Source: a bacterium
GTDB taxonomy: Bacteria; Margulisbacteria; Marinamargulisbacteria; UBA817; JABISL01
Assembly: GCA_018700055.1 (NCBI GenBank)
Contig: JABISL010000031.1
Coordinates: forward strand, 1 to 50,164
Length of the DNA: 50,164 nt
Direction: 5' to 3'
Part shown: positions 8,140 to 16,465 of the stretch, in pieces
How positions within the stretch are numbered: position 1 is the first letter of the stretch
Layout: each line of letters starts with the position of its first letter
Program-made: the position numbers and the translations under genes
The notes under the pieces: model-generated
Databases searched by the model: none
What the model was told of the DNA's origin: nothing
What the model saw: the letters and a program-made list of their open reading frames with translations, nothing else

Positions 8140-9144
8140 ATGAAACTCGTATTCTCCTTCTTTTTAACACTCATTCTTATTCTCTCCAACACAATGGCGA
8201 TGGCGACCCCGTCTGATCGACACCCCGTGTCATGGGATCGTTTCTTCAAAGATGAAACGCTTATCGTCAGTAATTATCCTGAACGACTAACTCACCCGGG
8301 AGTCATCTTTAATCGTCGAATGACTAAGCCGTCACTTCGTGTGATGTATTACCATAAAAACGATACGTCTAAGTCAATGTGGATCAATTTAATTGTTCAT
8401 AACAAAGGTAAAAAAGAAGCGTCTATCCAAGTTCTTAAGGGACTTGGCGGCCCTGATAAAGACGGCCTTAGTGCTGGACACCGCGCGACAAACCAATTCA
8501 TCAAGCATCTTCAAAAAGGGGCATTTTCGCCCAAAACAATCCCCCCAGGAGACTCTATTCAGTTGGTATATCAGCAAATTAAGCCAAGTATGGTTAGTAG
8601 CGGTATGATCAAGTTGGATAACTTGTCTAAAGAACCGTTATCTGTTGAACTCCAGGCTGTTGAATCTGGCCATCAACAGTTTACTCGACTAATCCCTGAG
8701 AGTGAGGAGAGAACACCTTTTAAAGTCGCTCAGTTTGACTCCGGTTTAATCCGTAAGTCTGTCCGGTTCGATCCGAAAGACCGTATTTTGGAAATCCCCA
8801 TTGGTGATACTCCGTTCTTGAAAGATGATCGAAGCAAGATTGTTCTAAAAGGTAATTATGGCGTTCTTTATACTGTAAAGGTTGCCCTCGAAAATAGCTC
8901 CGGTACTTATGAGCATGTTAATTTATTATTCTCCCGAATAAGTGGCTATGCGAAAGCCACGATCCTGCTGAATGACAAGTTACTCGTCACCAAGTCGTCT
9001 ACTAATTTGAGTGTAAGGGATCCTGAGCTACTGCATACAATCTCTCTTGCCCCACATAGCAAACAAACCTTTACCATTTTAATTTCACCTGAAGGGGGGT
9101 CCTTTTACCCGGCCAACCTTGTGCTTCAGCGAGTTCCCTTCTAA
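8140..9144 (+). CDS. Unrecognised secreted protein inserted between fliP and fliQ
   Basis: The product has 334 residues, an AAAAGG ribosome site and a Sec signal peptide (residues 1-23, cut probably after AMA). The mature protein is beta-rich without cysteines, further membrane helices or a motif I know. It reads as two beta-sandwich-like halves; the first contains MWINLIVHNKGKKEASIQVL, the second YTVKVALENSSGTYEHVNLL, both resembling strands of immunoglobulin-like or cohesin-like folds. The gene is co-directional and tightly spaced (13 nt after fliP, 12 nt before fliQ), so it belongs to the flagellar operon. A periplasmic role around the basal body, P ring or sheath is possible but is only inferred from position. 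Confidence 0.8.
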   Translation: MKLVFSFFLTLILILSNTMAMATPSDRHPVSWDRFFKDETLIVSNYPERLTHPGVIFNRRMTKPSLRVMYYHKNDTSKSMWINLIVHNKGKKEASIQVLKGLGGPDKDGLSAGHRATNQFIKHLQKGAFSPKTIPPGDSIQLVYQQIKPSMVSSGMIKLDNLSKEPLSVELQAVESGHQQFTRLIPESEERTPFKVAQFDSGLIRKSVRFDPKDRILEIPIGDTPFLKDDRSKIVLKGNYGVLYTVKVALENSSGTYEHVNLLFSRISGYAKATILLNDKLLVTKSSTNLSVRDPELLHTISLAPHSKQTFTILISPEGGSFYPANLVLQRVPF

Positions 9145-9156
9145 AAGGATTGAGTC

Positions 9157-9426
9157 ATGACACTTGATAATGTCACCACAATCATGAACGACGCCATTCA
9201 GACGATTATCATTACGTCTATGCCGTCTATTGGCCTTGGGCTCTTGGTGGGGCTTATCATTGCCGTGTTTCAAGCGGTTACCCAAATTCAAGAGCAAACC
9301 CTAACATTTGTCCCTAAGATGATCGCAGTATTTATTGTACTTGCGGCGACTTTTCCTTGGATGTCTAGCCTTCTTATCGAAATGTCCATCCAGCTTTGGA
9401 GCCAGATACCGCTCTACTCTAGATGA
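9157..9426 (+). CDS. fliQ: Flagellar export gate protein FliQ
   Basis: This 89-residue protein has two hydrophobic helices with the family core (SIGLGLLVGLIIAVFQAVTQ, then IQEQTLTFVPK). An AAAGGA site lies 8 nt before the ATG. FliQ forms part of the FliPQR pore. The stop overlaps the fliR start by 4 nt. Confidence 0.97.
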   Translation: MTLDNVTTIMNDAIQTIIITSMPSIGLGLLVGLIIAVFQAVTQIQEQTLTFVPKMIAVFIVLAATFPWMSSLLIEMSIQLWSQIPLYSR

Positions 9427-10193
9427 TAGTTACCCCCCAGGAACTGATCACTTTTGCTCTGGTATTCTCACGACTAGTGATCATGATGTTAATGGCACCA
9501 GCCTTCGGGACTAAAGAAATTTTTGCGATGGGTAAAGTGGCCATCGTTTTTTGGACCGCCGTGTTACTTCTTTTTTACATCCCCCTGCCTACTCAGTTTC
9601 CGAACACGCCCATGCTACTCTTCTTTGCCATGATTGTGGAAATGTTGATTGGGGCACTCTTGGGGTTCATCGCTCAGATGTTTGTTGTCGGGATTGAGTT
9701 TGCAGGAAGTTTAATGGATACGCAGGCCGGATTGAGTGTTGCCTCTACATTGGACCCATCCTCCGGTCAGACAACCACGCTACTATCCAAAATTCTGAAG
9801 CAATTGGGAGTCTTGGTATTTCTCTTAATTGATGGGCACCATGTGGTTTTGGCAACAATGATTCAAAGTTTTCGAGGAATACCTATAGGATCTACACTCG
9901 ACTTAAGACCTGCATCAGGACACGTTATTGAGGCTAGTGTAAAAATTTTTGAAATGGCCCTTCAACTGTCCGCCCCTATTCTCTTGGTTGTCTTCTTAAT
10001 CGATTTTGGGTTTGGTATGTTGAGTCGTGTATCGCCTCAGGTAAACGTTTTTCAGTTGGGCTTCCAGCTTAAACCCGTTGTTAGTCTGATGGTGTTTTTA
10101 ACCATTGTCCCGGGCTTAGTCGATTTGATCTACTATCTATTAGAAAGGGTTTCCGCAGAACTCCTAACAACGATGCTGCATCTGAGGGTATAA
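9423..10193 (+). CDS. fliR: Flagellar export gate protein FliR
   Basis: The 256-residue polytopic protein shows the FliR family pattern: APAFGTKEIFAMGKVAIVFW near the N-terminus, GFIAQMFVVGIEFAGSLMDT, and FGMLSRVSPQVNVFQLGFQL. Length and membrane topology are normal. ATGA overlap with fliQ indicates translational coupling. It is convergent with flhB, with only about 10 bases between the stops and no obvious terminator. FliR is not fused to FlhB as it is in some clostridia. Confidence 0.97.
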   Translation: MIVTPQELITFALVFSRLVIMMLMAPAFGTKEIFAMGKVAIVFWTAVLLLFYIPLPTQFPNTPMLLFFAMIVEMLIGALLGFIAQMFVVGIEFAGSLMDTQAGLSVASTLDPSSGQTTTLLSKILKQLGVLVFLLIDGHHVVLATMIQSFRGIPIGSTLDLRPASGHVIEASVKIFEMALQLSAPILLVVFLIDFGFGMLSRVSPQVNVFQLGFQLKPVVSLMVFLTIVPGLVDLIYYLLERVSAELLTTMLHLRV

Positions 10194-10203
10194 ACTCAAA
10201 GCC

Positions 10204-11268
10204 TTACCGTTTTCGGTTTTTCTTTAGGTTATAAACGAAGGCCAAAATCTCGGCCACCACTTTGAAGTGTTCATCCGGGACATTTTCGCCAATTTCTACT
10301 TGCTTAAACAAGGCGCGAGCCAGTGGAGGGTTTTCGATGATGGGGATCGTGTTCTCATCCGCCAAACGTTTTATTTCTTCAGCAATAATACGCTTCCCCT
10401 TGGCGACTACTCTAGGTGTTTTCATCTTGTCTGGCTTGTATTCGATCGCTATGGCGATATGAATGGGGTTGGTTACGACCACATCTGCCCCTGGGACAGC
10501 CCCCATTTGACGTCCTTGAGACATCGCTCTCTGGGCCTCTCTCTGACGCTGCTTAACTGTAGGATCTCCTTCAAGACGCTTATACTCCTCTTTGATTTCT
10601 TTTTTAGTCATTCGCATGGATTTAATAAACTCAAACTTTTGATAAAAGAAATCCAGCATCGCCAGAAGAATATAAAGTAGGCCAACGCGAACAACAACCT
10701 TCATGACAATTTTTCCAACTAAGCCCATCATTACCCACAAGTTACGTACTTGGGCCTGCGCAACAATGAAATATTCATCTTTAATCACATAATATAAGAT
10801 GGCGATCACTAGCGACATTTTAACGACAGACTTGATTAGCTCCACAATTTGTTTCATTGAAAAGAATTTCTTGAAGCCATTAATTGGATTGATATTATCC
10901 AACTTAGGCTCTAATGGGCCCATGGTAATTAGAAACCCCGTTTGAACGGCCTCGATCACTATCGCGCCGACAAATACCGCGAACATTAGCGGGGCCAGGG
11001 TCAATAACATGGTTTTAAGCCCTTTCATTAGAACAAATCCAAAAAGCGCCTGAGACATATCTTCATGAACCAAGCTAAAGATATCTACAGTAAGACTAGC
11101 TAGGTTAACCCACATACTCTCTGCAACATAAAAAAAGGTATAGAACGACACAAACAACAAAATTGCCGAGGTCATATCCTGACTCTTAGCTATTTGGCCT
11201 TTTTTGCGAGCCTCCCTCAATTTGTGGGGGGTTGGCTCTTCGGTCTTATCGCCGGAATCTTCTCCCAT
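10204..11268 (-). CDS. flhB: Flagellar export switch protein FlhB, inverted, with an NPIH cleavage site
   Basis: The 354-residue protein begins with the classic basic segment (KTEEPTPHKLREARKKGQIA), has four transmembrane helices, and ends in the cytoplasmic switch domain. The autocleavage tetrapeptide reads N267-P268-I269-H270 rather than the near-universal NPTH. The Asn and Pro that cyclise and cleave are present. FlhB changes export specificity from rod/hook to filament substrates, aided by FliK. The gene lies on the opposite strand between fliR and flhA, which are usually co-directional with it. Its ATG has a TATACT box 8 nt upstream and no ribosome site. Confidence 0.97.
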   Translation of the reverse strand: MGEDSGDKTEEPTPHKLREARKKGQIAKSQDMTSAILLFVSFYTFFYVAESMWVNLASLTVDIFSLVHEDMSQALFGFVLMKGLKTMLLTLAPLMFAVFVGAIVIEAVQTGFLITMGPLEPKLDNINPINGFKKFFSMKQIVELIKSVVKMSLVIAILYYVIKDEYFIVAQAQVRNLWVMMGLVGKIVMKVVVRVGLLYILLAMLDFFYQKFEFIKSMRMTKKEIKEEYKRLEGDPTVKQRQREAQRAMSQGRQMGAVPGADVVVTNPIHIAIAIEYKPDKMKTPRVVAKGKRIIAEEIKRLADENTIPIIENPPLARALFKQVEIGENVPDEHFKVVAEILAFVYNLKKNRKR

Positions 11269-11276
11269 AGCTGACT

Positions 11277-11300
11277 AGTATACTCGTCAAATGATACACT
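11277..11300. promoter_or_regulatory. Divergent flhB/flhA promoter pair with overlapping -10 boxes
   Basis: AGTATACT at 11277-11284 is palindromic and provides TATACT on both strands. The minus-strand copy (11277-11282) ends 8 nt before the flhB ATG. On the plus strand TGATACACT (extended -10, hexamer 11295-11300) ends 8 nt before the flhA ATG at 11309. Neither gene has a Shine-Dalgarno site, so both look leaderless. Only 40 bases separate the two start codons. Confidence 0.5.
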
Positions 11301-11308
11301 TGTAAGTG

Positions 11309-13393
11309 ATGTTCAATTTTTCAAAACTTAAAAGTCTTTTTTCCGTATCCGATCTTGTATTGGCTGGCGTTTTCATCCTAATCATAACGATTATGATCAT
11401 GCCTATTCCTACATGGTCGCTAGATATCCTAATGGTCTTAAATATTGCGATTGGTGTCATGGTGCTCCTGGTCTCAATGTACCTTACCCAACCCCTCGAT
11501 TTTGCGGCATTTCCATCCCTACTCTTGGTACTCACACTATATCGACTAGCACTCAACGTTGCCTCAACCAAGTTGATTTTGAGTGCGGGGGCAGACTTTA
11601 AGGGTGAAGTTGTTATCGCGTTCGCAGATTTCGTTACCCGGGGAAACTTTATTGTAGGGGTAGTAGCGTTTGCCATCATTACCCTTGTGCAGTTTTTGGT
11701 AGTAACCAAAGGATCGGAACGAGTCGCAGAGGTAGCCGCTAGGTTTACCTTAGATGCATTGCCAGGAAAACAAATGAGTATTGATGCCGATCTAAATGCG
11801 GGACTGATTGATGCCAATGAAGCCAGATCTCGTCGAAAAAAACTAGAAAGAGAGTCCACCTTTTTCGGGTCTATGGATGGTGCGAATAAGTTCGTAAAAG
11901 GGGATGCTATCGCAGGAATCATTATCCTACTTATCAATATTGTGGGGGGAATATTGATTGGACGATTCCAACAAGGCCTTACAATAGGCGACGCACTCGC
12001 CACCTTCTCTAAGCTTACAATTGGGGATGGATTGGTGGCACAGGTCCCTGCGCTCCTGATTTCCATTGCGACAGGTCTCGTTGTAACTAAGTCAGCTTCG
12101 GATGAAAGTTTGGGTAAAGATGTTGCCAATCAAATTCTATCTCAGCCAAGGGCCTTTGCAGTTACCTCATTTATTCTATTCCTATTTGGAATGGTTCCTG
12201 GATTCCCTGCCGTTCCGTTCTTCCTTCTATCTGGCGGGTCTGGTGCCATGGCATGGGGTATTCTACGCGCCAAGGGTACGGCTGAGGACATGGCTGAAGA
12301 GGCCACTCAAGACTCAGCAAAAGAGGCTCTCAAAAAACCAGAGAACCTTCTTGGCACACTCAACCTTGATCCCATCAGCCTTAAAACAGGCCGTAATCTA
12401 GTCCCCCTTATTGACCCGAGTCAGAACGGTCCATTATTAGAACGAATCACCTTGGTTCGATACCATATTGGGCAAGAATTGGGATTTGTTATCCCCGGGG
12501 TCCGTGTCATGGATGACTTGAGTCTTCCCCCAAATCAATATGAAGTGGATATTCGCGGCACACGTGTTGCTATCGGAGAAGCACTGCCTGGGCACTTCTT
12601 CGTTCTGCTTTCTGTATCTGAATTGAAACGCAAAGGAATCATCGGCATTGAGGCCGTCGACCCTATCAGTCAGCAGCCTACGTCTTGGGTTTCTGAGGAT
12701 CAGATCGATAAACTACAAGAAAATGCAATTCAATTCCAAAACATTACTGATTATATCTCCAACCACTTTTCCGAAGTGATCAAGCAGCATGCCGACGAAA
12801 TCATGACCCGTCAGAATGTTCAGTCCTTACTGGATTTGGTCAAAAACACAAATGCCGCTATCGTCAGAGAGTTGGTGCCTGATATGTTGTCCTTAGGGCA
12901 AGTCCACAAGGTACTTCAAGTACTTGTGCGAGAAAGAGTCTCCATTCGAGATCTATCTACTATCCTAGAGCGTTTAGCGGATTATGCGCATATCTCAAGA
13001 GATACCAACCTACTAGCGGAATACGTCCGTCAGTCTCTGGCGCGTCAAATCTGTAGTGGCTATATGGACCCTGACGATACCGTTACCGTCTTCACTATCG
13101 ATCCACAATTGGAAGAGACGATGATCAACTCAGTTCACCAGTCCGAATATGGATCGTTCTTGGCCTTAGACCCTCATGTCGGCGAAAAGATATTGGCTCA
13201 AATTGGGGAGCACATCGCCAACTTCCGAAAGATGGACAAATCGGCTGTGTCGCTCTGTTCGCCTCGTCTACGTCCTCATTTTAAGAAGTTTACAGAACGG
13301 AACTACCCTAGCTTGGCGGTCCTCTCTTACAACGAAATTGTGCCTCAAGTGAAGGTTCAATCCATCGGCATTATTACATCGGACGACATCTAA
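11309..13393 (+). CDS. flhA: Flagellar export protein FlhA
   Basis: The product of about 694 residues has eight N-terminal membrane helices and the FHIPEP signature region (LALYRLALN-type motif as LVLTLYRLALNVASTKLIL; then ARFTLDALPGKQMSIDADLN with conserved GxIDxxEARxRR). The C-terminal half is the nonameric cytoplasmic ring that receives chaperone-substrate complexes. Length is normal. I place the start at ATG 11309, not GTG 11306, because a -10 box ends 8 nt upstream, matching other leaderless genes here. The stop is followed directly by the sigma factor ATG. Confidence 0.97.
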   Translation: MFNFSKLKSLFSVSDLVLAGVFILIITIMIMPIPTWSLDILMVLNIAIGVMVLLVSMYLTQPLDFAAFPSLLLVLTLYRLALNVASTKLILSAGADFKGEVVIAFADFVTRGNFIVGVVAFAIITLVQFLVVTKGSERVAEVAARFTLDALPGKQMSIDADLNAGLIDANEARSRRKKLERESTFFGSMDGANKFVKGDAIAGIIILLINIVGGILIGRFQQGLTIGDALATFSKLTIGDGLVAQVPALLISIATGLVVTKSASDESLGKDVANQILSQPRAFAVTSFILFLFGMVPGFPAVPFFLLSGGSGAMAWGILRAKGTAEDMAEEATQDSAKEALKKPENLLGTLNLDPISLKTGRNLVPLIDPSQNGPLLERITLVRYHIGQELGFVIPGVRVMDDLSLPPNQYEVDIRGTRVAIGEALPGHFFVLLSVSELKRKGIIGIEAVDPISQQPTSWVSEDQIDKLQENAIQFQNITDYISNHFSEVIKQHADEIMTRQNVQSLLDLVKNTNAAIVRELVPDMLSLGQVHKVLQVLVRERVSIRDLSTILERLADYAHISRDTNLLAEYVRQSLARQICSGYMDPDDTVTVFTIDPQLEETMINSVHQSEYGSFLALDPHVGEKILAQIGEHIANFRKMDKSAVSLCSPRLRPHFKKFTERNYPSLAVLSYNEIVPQVKVQSIGIITSDDI

Positions 13394-14290
13394 ATGGGAC
13401 AGTACTACTCCAAACTTTACCCCCAAAGCATCTTCCGAAGATCCCGAAACGACGATTCTGGTGACCGTGTTGAACTCAAAACTACACTTCCAGATATTTC
13501 GAGCAAATCAGCAGCCGTTCTCTTTTATATTCTTTCTCAAACTCAAGATATGTGTGATGTCGTATTCGTCGCTATCTTGCCAGAGTCCCACATCGATAAA
13601 CAGGCTCATTGTCTGTCTGTAGTATCCAAAGCATTGGGTGTCGCAGAAACAAAAAAACTTAAGCCAGGAAAAGGATCAAAGACTGCGGAGACCCTATGGA
13701 TCAAGCTTCAGAGCAATATTTTAAACACAATTAAGCTCGAAATCCTGAAGCGATACACGGATGTCATCTTGGAGTTTTTTGCTCAAAAACTGAATTATCT
13801 CGTCAAACAATATGCCCGCCATTTGCCGCATCATATTGCTAACAGCGAAGGGGATGACCTAAGTACAATCGCCCAATTAGAACTTCTTGAAACATTTAAA
13901 TCATGGAACCCACAGAAGAACACGGCGATTTGGCCATTGGCCTACAGCCGAATTAATGGGGCGATGAAAGACCATATTCGCTATATTTCCAAATCCGACC
14001 CCGGTCGATTTTATGATTGGGTCACTGACGCAGCCTATGTATTTATGAGTTATAACACCACCACTATGGAAGATGAAATTGAAACAGATGTTCAACTCAC
14101 TGAAGCTATGGAAATTCTCACGCCTCGTGAAAAACGGATTGTCGTCGCTTATGTGAAAGACGATCAAACGTTTCAACATATCAGTAAACAAATCAAAATA
14201 TCAGAATCTCAAATATCGCGTATTTACAAAAAATCAATAGAGAAGATCCAAAAACACCTCGATAAAAAGAGTAAAGCTACTGGTTGCTAA
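13394..14290 (+). CDS. FliA-like sigma factor with an unusual N-terminal domain and no clear region 3
   Basis: The 298-residue protein starts one base-pair step after flhA stops (TAA-ATG). Residues about 130-215 resemble sigma region 2 of the FliA/WhiG group (LVKQYARHLPHHI, LSTIAQLELLETFKSWNPQK, YSRINGAMKDHIRYIS, the last being the RI-GAM-DxLR motif). Residues about 237-290 match region 4 (LTPREKRIVVAYVKD and an ISESQISRIYKKSIEKIQ helix-turn-helix). Between them region 3 looks missing or reduced. Residues 1-125 are not recognised and are not part of normal FliA. Such a protein would direct RNA polymerase to late flagellar genes; the N-terminal domain might bind an anti-sigma factor or another signal. 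Function by family and position. Confidence 0.78.
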   Translation: MGQYYSKLYPQSIFRRSRNDDSGDRVELKTTLPDISSKSAAVLFYILSQTQDMCDVVFVAILPESHIDKQAHCLSVVSKALGVAETKKLKPGKGSKTAETLWIKLQSNILNTIKLEILKRYTDVILEFFAQKLNYLVKQYARHLPHHIANSEGDDLSTIAQLELLETFKSWNPQKNTAIWPLAYSRINGAMKDHIRYISKSDPGRFYDWVTDAAYVFMSYNTTTMEDEIETDVQLTEAMEILTPREKRIVVAYVKDDQTFQHISKQIKISESQISRIYKKSIEKIQKHLDKKSKATGC

Positions 14291-14690
14291 GGGATTGTAT
14301 TAGGGTTTGATTACTCGCCTCAAACCCCTCTAACGTATAAACCCCAGTGTCTTTATCATAATCATAAGCGATACGTCCCCCATCCCCTGATTGATAGGGA
14401 CTCCCTGTATAAGGGTTCTTGGGAACGGTACTCATTATCTGCTTGTCGGATAGTTGGGCGATGAGTTCAGGCAGTTCAATTCCACTCCCCTCAGGATACG
14501 AGCCTACTCCTAAATAATAGGATTCAATCGCCAGTTGCGTTGATAACATGATTGCCGTTACGGCCGATTCTTTGGCCTTATTCTGAATCATAATAAAACT
14601 GGGAAAAATGATCCCGCTCATTACCCCCATAATTGCTAATGCGATTAATAGCTCTACCAATGAAAATCCCTTTCGCCACATATGCGACAT
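14277..14690 (-). CDS. Type IV pilin-like / pseudopilin (GspG-like)
   Basis: The 137-residue protein carries a prepilin leader followed by the class III cleavage site and N-methylation segment, G-FSLVELLIALAIMGVMSG, where G is residue 8 and F becomes residue 1. A globular part of about 100 residues contains VPKNPYTGSPYQSGDGG, close to the GspG C-terminal loop. It follows the PilC-like gene by 48 nt and is the last gene of its operon. The 3' end overlaps the convergent sigma gene by 14 bases. No prepilin peptidase, PilB or secretin is in the window, so these must be elsewhere. Two in-frame ATGs (codons 1 and 4) are possible starts. Confidence 0.88.
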   Translation of the reverse strand: MSHMWRKGFSLVELLIALAIMGVMSGIIFPSFIMIQNKAKESAVTAIMLSTQLAIESYYLGVGSYPEGSGIELPELIAQLSDKQIMSTVPKNPYTGSPYQSGDGGRIAYDYDKDTGVYTLEGFEASNQTLIQSLSNQ

Positions 14691-14738
14691 AGATTATCAC
14701 TCGTCGATATCAACGTCAACTATTTACGTGTTATTTTA

Positions 14739-15701
14739 TTATATTACGTATCTATCAATCATTACTAGCATTGGGGCATAATACGTCGCAATAATGCTCA
14801 GTAGAATCAGAGCTGTCACTCCAAGGGATATCGGCTGCATCCAACGGATCTGCTGCATACACATCGCTTGAGAACGACTCTGACTTTCTTTTCCTAAAAT
14901 CCGTAGCCCTTCGCCTACCATCTGTGCTTCTTCATAGACTTTTAATAACTGCGCTTCTTCATGGCGAATCAATCCCGAATCGGCTAAGGCTTTACTCATC
15001 TCCCATCCGCTTAACATACGGTCACGTGATTTTTGCCACTGCACTTGAAGGCGGGTCAGTCCATCCAATCGAAAAACACTCAAGCACCGTCCGAGACTCA
15101 TGCCATTAAGTAAACAAACGCTTAAGCCGGTAAGAACATCTCCGGAATCATATCTGGTATGACGTAACAGTACGGTTATCCAACTCACCATTCCTATCCC
15201 CCAAATCAAGAGTATCCCTCCTCCTATAAAAGGGTTCATCGCTATCATTATCCATTTGAGTACCCCCACTTCTCTCACTTGTCGACTGGGATCATTTGCG
15301 AGCATATCCTGAACAACAGACCCACTCCCATTCATCATCAGTAACCACACAAGGCTGCTAACAATAACAAGTGACACTGGATACACTAATTGCTTAACAA
15401 TCGCTTCTAGACGATTTTCAAACGCTTCCACTTCTGTTGCGATCATTACCAACCAATCCACCGAATTCATCCAGTCTCCTGCATCTGCTGAATAAGGAAA
15501 TACCCAACGTTTTGGAAGCAAAAGACTCACGGCATCTATTAACGAGGCCCCCTCTCTAATCCGTTTGAGCATGGCTTGTAGCTCTTTCCTTTGAGAAACC
15601 TTTTCTGTATTCCCAATAAGATGCGTTAATGCCGTTTCGAGAGGAACGCCTTTGGTCACTAAACTATGGAGCCTCCGACAAATATCCCCAGCTCTCTTCA
15701 A
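14739..15701 (-). CDS. GspF/PilC-type inner-membrane platform protein
   Basis: The 320-residue protein has the F-family layout: a cytoplasmic helical domain (residues 1-100, GVPLETALTHLIGN), two central membrane helices (about 105-125 and 150-185), a second cytoplasmic domain, and a C-terminal membrane helix. Motif-like GWEMSKALADSGLIRHEEAQ fits the second T2SSF repeat, and the ATEVEAFENRLE stretch fits the first. It anchors the assembly ATPase and pilin in type IV pilus or type II secretion machines. It overlaps tatD by 4 bases. The first repeat is shorter than usual (family about 400 residues). Confidence 0.88.
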   Translation of the reverse strand: MKRAGDICRRLHSLVTKGVPLETALTHLIGNTEKVSQRKELQAMLKRIREGASLIDAVSLLLPKRWVFPYSADAGDWMNSVDWLVMIATEVEAFENRLEAIVKQLVYPVSLVIVSSLVWLLMMNGSGSVVQDMLANDPSRQVREVGVLKWIMIAMNPFIGGGILLIWGIGMVSWITVLLRHTRYDSGDVLTGLSVCLLNGMSLGRCLSVFRLDGLTRLQVQWQKSRDRMLSGWEMSKALADSGLIRHEEAQLLKVYEEAQMVGEGLRILGKESQSRSQAMCMQQIRWMQPISLGVTALILLSIIATYYAPMLVMIDRYVI

Positions 15702-16465
15702 ACAGTCTCCTTGAGACCAAAAAAACGGATCGCATTCGAAGACGTCGCTTCAATAACCTCCGATAACCGCAAGTCCCGGACATCAGCAATCTTATTAGCA
15801 ACTTGGCCCACATACGCGGGTTGGTTCTTGTTGGGCATATATAACTTAGGTGTCAGATATGGGCAATCTGTTTCGATCATGAGTCGATCCAATGGCAAGG
15901 ATCTTACGGCCTCAATAACCTTACCGCGTTTACTAAACGTAATCATTCCAGTGAAAGACACCATAAGATCGGCCTTCGGGAGTTTATCCATCAAGTCCGT
16001 AATGAAGTCCATATCAGAGGAGAAACAATGAAAAACGGCCCTTATCGTAGGGTAGTCGAGTAAGATACGATGACAATCTTCATCCGCCTGGCGATTATGG
16101 ATGACCACCGGCTTATCAAACGCCAAGGCCAATTCAATTTGCTGTCTGAATGCCTTTTCTTGTGCAACAACATCATCCGAGTATTTGCGATCCAGGCCAG
16201 TCTCACCCACCGCACAAATTGATGGATACTGGGTTAACAACCCCTCCAAGTCAGCTACCTTGTCAAAATCATCCGGTGATAATGGATGAATCCCTACAGT
16301 AGCCTCTAACTCTGGAAACTCTGCCGCCATATCCAATACGGTTTGATTGGAGTCAAAATCTACTGCGATCTGGATGATTCGACGTATCCCCGCTAACTTA
16401 GCTTTTGATACTAGTTGCTCGGGCGTCTCTTTACACATAAATAAGTGGGCATGGGTATCAATCAT
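15698..16465 (-). CDS. tatD: TatD-family metal-dependent hydrolase
   Basis: The protein begins MIDTHAH (metal-binding HxH) and has IHPL, a VGETGLD segment with the metal-ligand Glu, VIHNRQA, AVFHCFSSD and a late IETDCPYLTP motif, all diagnostic of TatD DNases (metal-dependent 3'-5' exonuclease/DNA quality control). The start ATG at 16465 is preferred over an in-frame ATG at 16480 because an AAGGA site lies 7 nt before it. The start overlaps the end of rsmI. Length of about 255 residues is normal. Confidence 0.95.
   Translation of the reverse strand: MIDTHAHLFMCKETPEQLVSKAKLAGIRRIIQIAVDFDSNQTVLDMAAEFPELEATVGIHPLSPDDFDKVADLEGLLTQYPSICAVGETGLDRKYSDDVVAQEKAFRQQIELALAFDKPVVIHNRQADEDCHRILLDYPTIRAVFHCFSSDMDFITDLMDKLPKADLMVSFTGMITFSKRGKVIEAVRSLPLDRLMIETDCPYLTPKLYMPNKNQPAYVGQVANKIADVRDLRLSEVIEATSSNAIRFFGLKETV

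Noticed and set aside
11287-12129. Minus-strand frame of 280 codons opposite flhA
   Set aside because: Composition is that of an antisense shadow; flhA is certain on the other strand.
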